From: Prorocentrum cordatum
Taxonomy: Eukaryota; Sar; Dinophyceae; Prorocentrales; Prorocentraceae
DNA length: 60,711 nt
Assembly (NCBI GenBank): GCA_963575745.1
Contig: CAUYUJ010021044.1
Location: 85,001 to 145,711 of the forward strand
Direction: 5' to 3'
The notes below the pieces were generated by a model. It was given only the letters and a program-made list of their open reading frames with translations. It did no database searches and had not been told where the DNA came from. The translations under genes and the position numbers were made by a program. This document shows, in pieces, positions 52,268 to 60,711 of this stretch; the stretch's first letter is position 1, and each line of letters begins with the position of its first letter.

Positions 52268-52334
52268 GGTCGGAGGATCGCGCCGCGTCGCCGATGCATG
52301 AGCGATGCGGCACGATGCGGTGCGATCTCCGACC
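52268..52334. repeat. Foldback fragment C, related to foldback B
   Basis: GGTCGGAG-GATCGCGCCGC and its complementary right arm GGTGCGATCTCCGACC form an inverted repeat with the same GATCGCGCCGC and GATGCATGAGCGATGC words as foldback B, 33 kb away. Confidence 0.8.
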
Positions 52335-52685
52335 TCCTTTTGATCTGGCCCTACTTACGAGCACAGATCCGACGACGCATCATGCTTATCAACCGCAGCG
52401 CCAGTCCTTCATGTTGGCCTCTGGAGGCCACTTTCGGGCCCCCGGGGCCATCGGGAACGATCGAGCAGAACGTTGCCCCTGGGGGGAGTGGTCGTTGCGT
52501 CTGGAGCGCGGAGTCTAAGAGTGGCATCCTCGGACGTCGTGGCCCCCGCTCCCGGCCCCCTGCCCCCTCCCGACCTCGGAGGCCTGGGAAAGCGATATCA
52601 GGCCTACGCCTCTTCCCCACACGACAGGCTTGGGCTGTTAGATCTTCTCAGGACAAGCCTCCCGCCCACCCACCCGCCCTGCATG

Positions 52686-52800
52686 CTGCGGGCGCAAGAT
52701 CCCCGGGCCCACTGGAACTCCCCCGAGGATCCCACCGTACCGCAGCCGCCAGATCCCCAGGTCCAGAGGGGCTTCCCGGAGGACCCAGCCCCTGGAGAAC
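52686..52800 (+). repeat. CCGCAGCCGCCAGATCCCCAG repeat block 1
   Basis: Two units with AGATCCCC(G/A)GG. The block ends GGAGAACAG|GTAATAACATGACA, which resembles an exon followed by a GT splice donor. Related units recur at 53505-53735. Confidence 0.65.
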
Positions 52801-52802
52801 AG

Positions 52803-53415
52803 GTAATAACATGACACAGCATAGCTGCCTAACAACATAGCTGACATACGATTGCAAGATATAGCATCGTATAACATAGCATGCCATGGCATACCAACGC
52901 ATGCTACCCATAATGCGTCACCACATAGTTTCCGATTGCATGTCATAGCACATCATACTATAGCGATTGATTATTGCTACCAGTATGACAACGAATGCAA
53001 TAACGTATACTCGAATCTAGCACAACGGAAGATAGTTTCTATTTTGCAGCGAACCATATGACAACAAACTACATGTTCAGGCCATCGCACAACACAACAT
53101 AGCATACCACAACCGACCATGCCAGACCATACCAGGAGACATACAATCATAACGAAGCATAGCACCGCAGAGCTATAGCGTACCATGGCATGACAGTTTG
53201 TATTGTGACATATTGGAGCATGACAGAGTATGCCACAACAGAGCATAGCAACGCACTTCCGATCTGTTTGATCGCTGCTGCCACTACGGCAGCTACTACA
53301 GGAGCACAATATATAATACCACATACGTGAAAAGGAAATGCATACACTAACAAGGCTTAACATAACATGGGGTTACCGTACATGTGCGAACATATCATAA
53401 CATACCAGATTGGAG
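52803..53415 (+). repeat. Degenerate ACATAGCAT satellite, AT-rich
   Basis: Loose repeats of ACATAGCATA / ACCATGGCAT words over about 610 bp. It is clearly less GC-rich than its flanks and lies between two related GC-rich repeat blocks. Confidence 0.7.
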
Positions 53416-53504
53416 AGCAATTGAAGAACGTGTTCCAGGATATCTCCTTGCCCGGCGGGTGGGGTTGCATGATTTTCAGAACATGCCTCTCGACCCTTTC
53501 ACCC

Positions 53505-53735
53505 TGCATACCGCGGCCGACAGATCCCCAGGCCCACCGGTCATCCTGCGGGGGTCCCTGTGCGAGCCGCCGTCTACCGCGGCCGCCAGCTCCCCAGGAC
53601 CACCGTTGGCCCCGCGGGGAGCCTCTTGTGGGCCGCCACATGCCGCAGCCAGCAGATCTTGGGGACCGCGGGGGATCCCGCGGGGACCCCCCTGTGGGCC
53701 GCCGCCCGCATGGCAGAACCGAACATAACGGACAA
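53505..53735 (+). repeat. CCGCAGCCGCCAGATCCCCAG repeat block 2
   Basis: Four units of about 55-65 bp with (G/C)CCGC(G/A)GCC...AGATC(C/T)(C/T)(C/G)(A/G)GG. The block ends ACAAG|GTGAGAGCATGACA, again resembling a GT donor, and the following word is shared with block 1. Confidence 0.65.
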
Positions 53736-54018
53736 GGTGAGAGCATGACAAGAACCTGACACAACGTCAGAGTGAGGGGGCCGAACGGTCATTCACTGTC
53801 TCTCGGTGCGTGGCTGAAGTGGAATTCCGCGGTGCGGATTCTCGTTGTTGTTGAACACTAATTACTGAAGAATAATTATTGTTGATACCCCCCCTCCGGC
53901 GGACATTGTATTTTTTCAATTGAAGTGCCCCTTCCGGGGCTCGCACCCTGTTTTTTATAAGGGAAAGTCGTGGGCATCAAACTGCGGCGTTGTTGGCCCC
54001 CCGGACAACAACAACAAC
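53736..54018. other. No supported gene
   Basis: It contains the AT-rich words ACTAATTACTGAAG and AATAATTATTGTTG near 53850-53885. No coding feature is seen. Confidence 0.4.
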
Positions 54019-54165
54019 GGCTCCCGCCTGATACTTCCTCCAAATTTACTCAGGACCCCGGCCCCCGCCTGGGACTTCCTCGCAGTTTACTCAGGCGGAG
54101 GCGCTCCCGCATGAGACTTCCTCGCAAATTACTCCGGACCCCCGCCCCCGCCTGGGACTTCCCTC
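54019..54165 (+). repeat. 42-bp tandem repeat, about 3.4 units
   Basis: Units run CCCGCCTG(G/A)(G/T)ACTTCCTC through TTTACTCAGG. The period is about 42 bp. Confidence 0.85.
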
Positions 54166-54232
54166 CTCCCTCGTCCCTCCCTGCTCCCTTCCCTCCTCCC
54201 TCGTCCCTCCGCCCGCCCTTCCAAAGAGAAAT

Positions 54233-54297
54233 AATCCCCCTAAAGGGGGTACGTTCGAATACTAAGAGGGCGGGTATCGAGGGTGTGCCTCGTGATT
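54233..54297 (+). repeat. CCCCTAAAGGGG palindrome repeat, copy 1
   Basis: It contains CCCCCTAAAGGGGGTAC and then AGAGGGCGGGTATCGAGG. A diverged copy lies at 54722-54780. A degenerate CCCGCCCGAC-type repeat (about 54318-54515) fills much of the gap. Confidence 0.75.
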
Positions 54298-54721
54298 CAT
54301 TCAGGATTCACCCTTTAGTCACCCGCCCGCCAGGTTTCGCCCGCCCGATCCGCCTGTTACAGCCCGCCCGTTCGCTCTCTTGGCATCTCGCCCGCCCGCT
54401 TTAAGCCACCGCCCGCCCGACCCGCCAGCGAGGGTCCGCCGCCCGACCCGTCCGTTGGCGTCCGCCCGCCCCGCCAGCCCGACCCGCCCCTCAGAGTCCG
54501 CCGCTCGACCCGTCTGTCTGGTTCGTCCGTTTGTTTACCTCCTCTTTTGCCCCCCTCCCCTCCTGCTAACCTCTTTCGTCCTCCATCCATCCTCCCCCCC
54601 TTGCCCCTTCCCTCCTCCCTCCCTCCCCCCACTCTTTTCCTCCTCGCTCTCCCTTCCTCCTTCCCCCTGCTCTTCCTGTTTTAGGGGCTGCGCCAACTAC
54701 ACGTGGCGAGTAAAAAAGATA

Positions 54722-54780
54722 TACCCCCAAAGGGGTATGACCGAAGACGAAGAGGGTGGGTATCGAGGCTTTGGGATTTA
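54722..54780 (+). repeat. CCCCTAAAGGGG palindrome repeat, copy 2
   Basis: It contains ACCCCCAAAGGGGTATG and AGAGGGTGGGTATCGAGG. It is the diverged second copy of 54233-54297. Confidence 0.75.
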
Positions 54781-54825
54781 CATATTGAGTGACGCGCGCG
54801 CATATAAGAGCGATCAGTCTTAAGA

Positions 54826-54868
54826 TGATTGTTGTTGTTGTTGTTGGTGTTGTTGTTGTTGTTGTTGG

Positions 54869-54926
<58 letters not shown>

Positions 54927-54983
54927 ATTTGTTGTTATTTGTTGATGTTGTTGTTGTTGCTGCTGCTGCTGCTGTTGTTGTGG

Positions 54984-55055
<72 letters not shown>

Positions 55056-55092
55056 GTTGTTATTGTTTGTTGTTGTTGTTGTTGTTTGTTGT
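54826..55092 (+). repeat. (TTG)n microsatellite
   Basis: About 265 bp of near-perfect GTT/TTG repeat with short interruptions. The poly-Val, poly-Leu and poly-Asn/Gln frames are artefacts. Confidence 0.95.
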
Positions 55093-55097
55093 CGTCG

Positions 55098-55342
55098 TCT
55101 CACCCGCAACCCGCCCCGCGACCCACCCGCGACCCAACCCGCGACCCACCCACGCGACCCACCCGCGACCCACCCGCGACCCACCCGCGACCCACCCCGA
55201 CGACCCACCCCGCGACCCACCCCGCGACCCACCCCGCGACCCACCCCGCGACCCGCCCGCGGCCACCCCGCGACCACCCGCGACCCACCCGCGACCCACC
55301 CGCGACCCACCCGCGACCCACCCGCGACCCACCTTCGACCCA
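55098..55342 (+). repeat. ACCCGCGACCC minisatellite
   Basis: About 20 units of 10-11 bp, ACCCGCGACCC or ACCCCGCGACCC. Confidence 0.95.
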
Positions 55343-55344
55343 AA

Positions 55345-55775
55345 CCACGTTGAAGGTACAAACCACCATTTTCGGCGCCTGCGGCGGGCTTTTTTTGCAT
55401 TCCTTCCAGGTGGAGAGCCCGCGACCCACCCCGTGACCAACTCGCGACCAACCCGCGATCCAAACCACGTTCAGGGTACAAACCACATTTTTCGGCGCCT
55501 GCGGCGGGCATCTTTTGCATTCGTTTCAGGTGGAGAGCCCGCGGGCCATCCGCGACCACGTTCAGGGTACAAACTACATGTTTCGGCGCCTGCGGCGGGC
55601 ATCTTTTGCATTCGTTCCCGGTGGAGAACCCGCGGCCCACCCGCGACCCAAACCACGTTCAGTGCACAAACCAATTTTTGTTGGCGCCTGCGGCGGGTTG
55701 CTTTTGCATTCCTTCCAGGTGGAGGTGGAGAGCCCGCGACCCACCCGCGACCTGAACCACGTTCATTGAACAAAC
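55345..55775 (+). repeat. ~100-bp tandem repeat, 4-5 units
   Basis: Units start (A/G)ACCACGTT(C/G)A, contain TTTCGGCGCCTGCGGCGGG and TTTTGCATTC(C/G)TT, and end GTGGAGA(G/A)CCCGCG. Starts lie near 55345, 55464, 55554, 55651 and 55756. The unit junctions carry the neighbouring ACCCGCGACCC minisatellite words. A minus-strand frame crosses the array but follows the repeat. Confidence 0.9.
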
Positions 55776-56993
55776 CAATGCCGCACAAGCGCGGCGGCGG
55801 ATTTTCGCATGCCGTCTGAGCCCGCAAGGACCTCTTCAAGCCCACCGCATCCACACCAGCCCGTCCAGCAACTTTGCCCTGGCGAGTTGCCTTGATCAGA
55901 GAAGGCGGGAAGCATAAAGTGGAAAAAAAGACTGCGTTGCAGTTATCTTGGGAAAGGAGGGGGAGGCAGGAGGAGTAAACGGGACGAGGAGAACGCGGCA
56001 AAAAAGAGGATGTAAGGATAATGTGGAGAGAGAAAAGGAGGAGGAGCAGGAGGTCGAGGAGGGGGAGGAAGGGGAGGAGGGGAAGGAGGAGGACGAGGAG
56101 GGGGAGGAGGGGGATGATGATGATGATGATGGGCGACAATGGGAGGACGATGATGGAGGCCGATGATGGGGAGGACGACGATGGGAGGACGATGATGAAA
56201 GGACGAGGGGGGGAGAGGGAGGACGAGGAAGAGCAGGAGGAGGAGGAGGGAGGAGGAGGAGGAGGACGATGACGATGAGGACGAGGACGAGGAGGAGGAG
56301 GAGGAGGAGGAGGAGGAGGAGGAGGAGAAGATCGCCATCGACAGGGAAGGTGGGGGCCACGAGGTCCGCCGGCTCGACGACGCCCGCGTCGCCCGCGCCC
56401 GCCCCCTCACTCTTATCCTCAATTGCGGGGTGCTACGTAAAACACATACTGGCGTTGAATGCAGCAGAATACAAGAGAACAGACTCTAACAATTCAGTTC
56501 AGGGCAGACTGAAACAATTCAGTTCAGTTCAGACTGTATAATCTGATGCAAAAGGACACAGCAGACAATAACAGGAGATGTCGGCTATTCCAGTTGCGCT
56601 GCCGCGCCGTTCCGCCACCGCGCTCGGGCCGGGGGGGGGGGCGGGGGCCAGGGGCCAGGCGGGCGTGGGGCGGGGGGGGGGGGGGCGGGGGGGGGCAGGT
56701 GTCATGGGCAATGGGTACCACACGTTGCATAGTTGGGCACATCTTCTGCCTGGAAGGCCCAACGCGGAGGGACCTGGTAAGCAAAAGATGAGCGCAGCGT
56801 GGGCGCCATGCGTCGGGGGGCCCTCGTTATGCTTCCGCAGGGAACCAACTTACCCGACACACGCCTTGCGCTGCAAGCGCGGTGGCCGCTATTTGCACAC
56901 AAGGAAGTGGATGCGTACAGATATACCTAACTATACGACCACCCTTCGGGTGATAAGGAGGTTCGGGGGGGGGAGGAACCAACGTCTCACTCG
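55776..56993. other. Purine tract and one coding-like island
   Basis: (GGA)n-type sequence at about 56025-56330, poly-G-rich sequence at 56630-56700, and the island annotated at 56327-56418. Nothing else is recognised. Confidence 0.6.
56327..56418 (+). CDS. Coding-like exon candidate
   Basis: Directly after (GAG)n one frame with G/C third positions reads EEKIAIDREGGGHEVRRLDD and ARVARARPL. It loses the bias after about 56415. A GT donor candidate is GCTAC|GTAAAA near 56437. No family is recognised. Confidence 0.3.
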
Positions 56994-57197
56994 ATCGGTC
57001 TCACTATCGATCTCACTATCGATCTCTCTATCGGTCTCGCTCGATCGATCTCCCTCGATCGATCTCACAATCGATCTCACTCGATCTATCTCACAATTGA
57101 TCTGACTATCGATCTCACAATCGATATCACAATCGATATCACATTCGGTCTCACTATCGATCTCACTATCGATATCACAACTGCTCTCACAATCAAC
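56994..57197 (-). repeat. 12-bp minisatellite (TCACTATCGATC)
   Basis: About 16 units of CTCACTATCGAT-type sequence, the reverse complement of the unit at 1852-2110. Confidence 0.85.
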
Positions 57198-58017
57198 GTC
57201 ATCCTCATCATCAACAACAACATCAATATCACCATCATCATCATCACCAACATCATCATAATCGGGACACCGTCCTCATCATCAACACCAACATCATCAT
57301 CATCATCACCACGGTCATCAACATCATCGGGACACCACCATCATCATCATCACCATCATCACCATCATCATCATCATCAACATCATCATCAGCAGCATCG
57401 GGACACAGTCATCGTCATCATCATCAGCAGCAGCATCACCATCGGGACACCATCATGATCACCATCGTTATCATCATCATCAGGACACCATCATCATCCT
57501 CATCATCATCATCATCATCATCGACATCATCATCACCAGCATCCTCAACATCATCAGCATCATCATCATCGTCATCATCGGGGCACCATCATCATCATTA
57601 CCAACATCAGCATCAACATCATCATCATCACCATCGGGACGCCATCATCATTAACATCATCATCATCATCACCGCCATACTAATCACCATCGGGACGCCA
57701 TAATCATCATCAACCTTAAACTCATCAACATCATCATCATCATCATCGGGACACAATCACAATCAGCATCATCAACATCAACATCATCATACTCATCATC
57801 ATCGGGACACCATCATCGTCATCATCATGCTCATCAACACAATCATCATGATGATCATCATCATCATCATCCTCATCATCGGGACACCATCAGCATCATC
57901 ATCATCATCGTCATCATCATCCTCATCGGGACACCATCAGCACCATCATCATCATCGGGACACCGTCATCATCATATCATCATCATCATCGTCCTCATCA
58001 TTATCATCATCAGCATC

Positions 58018-58048
<31 letters not shown>

Positions 58049-58070
58049 GCATCATCATCATCAGCATCAC

Positions 58071-58148
<78 letters not shown>

Positions 58149-58165
58149 GCGGGACACCGGCGGGA
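57198..58165 (+). repeat. (ATC)n satellite punctuated by CGGGACACC
   Basis: About 970 bp of ATC/CAT repeat interrupted at roughly 30-80-bp intervals by (AT)CGGGAC(A/G)CC(A/G). This gives a higher-order array of some 15-18 units. Confidence 0.9.
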
Positions 58166-58370
58166 CACCGCGGGGCACCGCGGGACACCGCGGGACACCG
58201 CGGGACACCGGCGGGACACCGCGCGGCACCGGCCGCCCGGTCAAGGTTCTTTTGGTCCGGTCGCGCCTCAGCCACACGGGACTTTCGCGGGACACCGGCG
58301 GGACACCTCGCGGCACCGGCCGCCCGGTCAAGGTTCTTTTGGTCCGGCCGCGCCTCAGCCACAGGAGATT
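58146..58370 (+). repeat. CGGGACACCG repeats and 87-bp tandem duplication
   Basis: Short CGGGACACCG units lead into two ~85-bp copies (58198-58281 and 58286-58367). The copies share GCACCGGCCGCCCGGTCAAG and TTCTTTTGGTCCGG. The same CGGGACACC word punctuates the preceding ATC array. Confidence 0.9.
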
Positions 58371-60145
58371 TTTTCTCGCCCGCCCACGCAGTTTCGCCTC
58401 GCCCGCACGCACGGCACGCACGAACACGAAACCCAGATCGATTTCCCGGTAGGGGGGTTCTCCGTTCCACTTCGATCTCACCCCCTCACCTCCGACATAC
58501 ACACATATATATAAGAACATCACGGATCATAACATTACGGAGCACAGTAACGCAGACGTTTAGACATGAGACGATAACAACCCACAGCATAATATACATA
58601 CGTATTGCGAAACGCCCCGCAAAGAGCAGGACAGGCTTGGTGGCGTACAAACGTTGCAAGCATCACGGCGTTACTTCAGCCCGTCGAGGACATCACATAA
58701 CAGGATGGAGTTGAATGACATAGAGACGGTCTGAACCGAGCAAATTTGAGTACCCAAGGATGCAGCAACGACCCATCAATGGCGTCCTAGCAGCGGCCGC
58801 AAGCGTGCCGACGTAAGGCCATTGCATGACATAGTTGACGAGAAGAATAAAAATGAGGCGGTCCCGTGACTGTCCATGATCGGATGCAAAGTAACAGTAT
58901 AGAAGAGACTACGTCGAACAGAGCAGGCTAGACGTGGTAACGCATCACCAGTGGCAGGTGTCACGACTTCACGCTGGCCCGTCGAGAACAGAACATGACA
59001 TACGGCAATATTGGCGGAGCCGAGCATCATCTAGTAAACGTAAGCACCATGTGAGCATCCCAGGACTAAGCAGCAAGCGCTGCACGGTTACATAATCACA
59101 GATTCCAGACGGCACGCGGGCCCCGCAATGCGCGACGCGTATCCAGCAAGGTTTCGGTGGAGATCACGCAACACGAAATAGTTCGTCTTGCTGGACCTCC
59201 CTGGCCGTCCTCGGGCTGTGTGGTTGTAAGCATCGAGCTGGGACGAAATAGAGATCCTTGGGAAGGGGGAGGGAGGTCCAAGGGGCCAGTGTCGTCGCGA
59301 GATCAAAACATCAGAGGGCCCCCCCCTCCTCCTCCTCCTCCTCCTCCTCCTCCTCCTCCTCCTCCTCCTCCTCCTGTCCCTCTTCTGCGCTTTTGGGCGG
59401 GCCTCGTCGCCGCGATTGGGCGCAAGTTTGAAAATGGGCCAGGGGAGGGAGAGGAGCGAAGGGGGAGCAGTCAGGAGAAGGAGCGAGGAGGAAGGAGGAG
59501 GAGAAGGAGGGAGGAGGAGGCAGGAGGGAGCAAGGAGGAGAAGGCAGGAGGAAAGAGGATGGAGGAGAAGGGAGGAGGGAGGAGAAAAAGGAGGAGGAGG
59601 AGGAGGAAGAAAAGGAGGATGGCGATCGTCGTCGTGGACCTCTTCCTCAAGCTCCTTCTCCTTCCTTTTGTCTTCCTCCCTCCATCCATCCTTATTTCCC
59701 CTTCTTCTCCATCCTCCCTTCGTCTGCCATCCCTCCTCCTTCCTCTCCGCCCCCATTGACGGCCCCTTCCCCCTGGAAAGCCCGAGATGTTCGAAACAGC
59801 GCGCAGTCGACATGCTGAGGCTGAGCACAAGCCCGAGCGACGCTCCTCCTTTGGCTCTTGCCCTCCCTCCTTCTCCAAGGCCCGCTGGCCTCCCGGCCAC
59901 TTGCGGGGAGGGCAGCGGGCTTTGGGAGCGAAGGGAAGGGGGTGCCTTCCAGCCGCTGCTGAAGGCACCATGATCTTGGCACTTGGTTATGCACACATAT
60001 ATATAGAGAGAGAGAACTATAGATACATACATGTGTATATGTACACCTCTTTTCCCCACCTCTCCTCTGCACGCTGCGCTTGGCCAGAACGCCGCCTCCT
60101 CCGCGGCCCGCTCCCCCGCCCCTCCCTTCCCCACCTCTCGTACCT
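58371..60145. other. No strongly supported gene
   Basis: It contains (TCC)n at 59318-59374 and (GGA)n-type sequence at about 59438-59620. A short coding-like stretch, MAIVVVDLFLK (59620-59653), lies between a purine and a pyrimidine tract. A 17-bp word TATATATAGAGAGAGAG lies near 59999. Confidence 0.5.
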
Positions 60146-60210
60146 GCGGGAGCGCGACCGCGAGGGCGTGGATGCGGACACGCTCGCCGCTCGTGACCTT
60201 GCTGGCCCCC
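60146..60210 (+). CDS. Coding-like exon candidate (DREGVDAD)
   Basis: One frame reads YLRERDREGVDADTLAARDL with consistent G/C third positions, after a pyrimidine-rich stretch. The DREGVDAD peptide recurs at about 20559-20585. A ~200-bp CCCAGTGCCCTCC repeat tract (60235-60415) follows and could be an intron before the island at 60430-60500. Confidence 0.35.
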
Positions 60211-60234
60211 GGCCCCTTCTCCGCCCCTCCCTCC

Positions 60235-60415
60235 CCCAGTGCCCTCCTCCCCCCAGTGCCCTCCCTCCCAATGCCCTCCCCCCCAATGCCCACCCCCAGT
60301 GCCCTCCCTCCTCCCCCAGTGCCCTCCCTCCAATGGCCAATGCCCTCCCCCCCAGTGCCCTCCCCCAGTGCGCCCCCTCCTCCGCTCCTCTCTCCCTCCC
60401 CCGGTGCCCACCCCC
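60235..60415 (+). repeat. CCCAGTGCCCTCC minisatellite
   Basis: About 12 units of CC(C)A(G/A)TGCCC(T/A)CC, pyrimidine-rich. Confidence 0.9.
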
Positions 60416-60429
60416 CCCCCCCCCTCCCT

Positions 60430-60500
60430 CTCCGCTCGCCTGGCTCGAGACCGCGGCGCTCGCCGGGGGCCACGCGCGGCGGGCCGTGCGCAGGCAGGGT
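60430..60500 (+). CDS. Coding-like exon candidate
   Basis: One frame with G/C third positions reads LAWLETAALAGGHARRAVRR. It lies between a pyrimidine tract and a terminal (GGA)n tract. No family is recognised. Confidence 0.35.
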
Positions 60501-60538
60501 TCTCGGGGCGGGCCCCGCAGGAGCACGAGCTGGTGGAT

Positions 60539-60711
60539 GGAGGAGGAGGAGGAGGAGGAGGAGGAGGAGGAGGAGGATCGAGGGAGGGAGGGAGGGAGGG
60601 AGGTAGGGAGGTAGGGGGGAAGGGAGGGAGAGATGGGGGGCGGAGGGAGGAGGAGGAGAAGGAGGAGGAGGAGGAGGAGGAGGAGAAGGAGGAGGAGGAG
60701 AAGGAGGAGGG
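60539..60711 (+). repeat. (GGA)n / (GGAG)n tract to window end
   Basis: Purine-only microsatellite with GGAGG and GTAGGGAG variants. It runs off the window. Confidence 0.95.

Noticed and set aside
57198-58165. CRISPR-like array (regular CGGGACACC words with spacers)
   Set aside because: The spacers are all ATC microsatellite, the word is too short, and the genome is eukaryotic. It is a higher-order satellite.

Overview
The window looks like nuclear DNA of a high-GC dinoflagellate. The reasons are a GC-rich base composition, very abundant simple and degenerate tandem repeats, isolated coding-like islands with G/C at third codon positions, non-LTR retroelements of dinoflagellate style (including a cytosine-methyltransferase-like tail), and a relic resembling the dinoflagellate spliced leader at 2706-2726. 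A Prorocentrum-like genome would fit the base composition, but that is inference. No rRNA, tRNA, prokaryotic operon or CRISPR array was recognised.

Layout. 0-8.4 kb: repeats, a frameshifted secretory-protein retrocopy (2774-3413), two copies of a ~160-bp mobile element, and GC-rich coding-like fragments. 8.4-15.2 kb: a decayed plus-strand LINE with gag-like, endonuclease, reverse transcriptase (RT) and methyltransferase-like remnants. 15.2-23.7 kb: (ATG)n, (TCC)n and (GGA)n tracts, a foldback/direct-repeat complex (18.6-19.3 kb), and coding-like islands that may be exons of one or two plus-strand genes. 23.7-39.7 kb: a ~16-kb minus-strand non-LTR retrotransposon bounded by a 17-bp target-site duplication. 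39.7-60.7 kb: mostly satellites and microsatellites, three more ~160-bp elements (45.98-47.71 kb), a hypothetical gene at 41.5-42.5 kb and several small coding-like islands.

The large retrotransposon is the centrepiece. Read on the minus strand it has a 5' leader, an 855-residue gag-like ORF1, a second ORF with a hydrophobic N-terminal stretch, a very long block with two hydrophobic segments, an ADP-ribosyltransferase-like patch, a Cys-rich region and an apurinic-type endonuclease, and then an RT / CCHC / RNase H block. Blocks 2 to 3 and 3 to 4 are each joined by a +1 frame change. All catalytic signatures of the endonuclease, RT and RNase H can be read.

Twelve short hairpins sit in linkers across all its ORFs. 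Each has the core GGC-TGAA-GCC (or a compensated variant) followed by one bulged G. Their outer stems differ in sequence from copy to copy, yet in most copies the two arms still pair. These hairpins, and the 5-bp-TSD element family, are the two most novel systems seen here.
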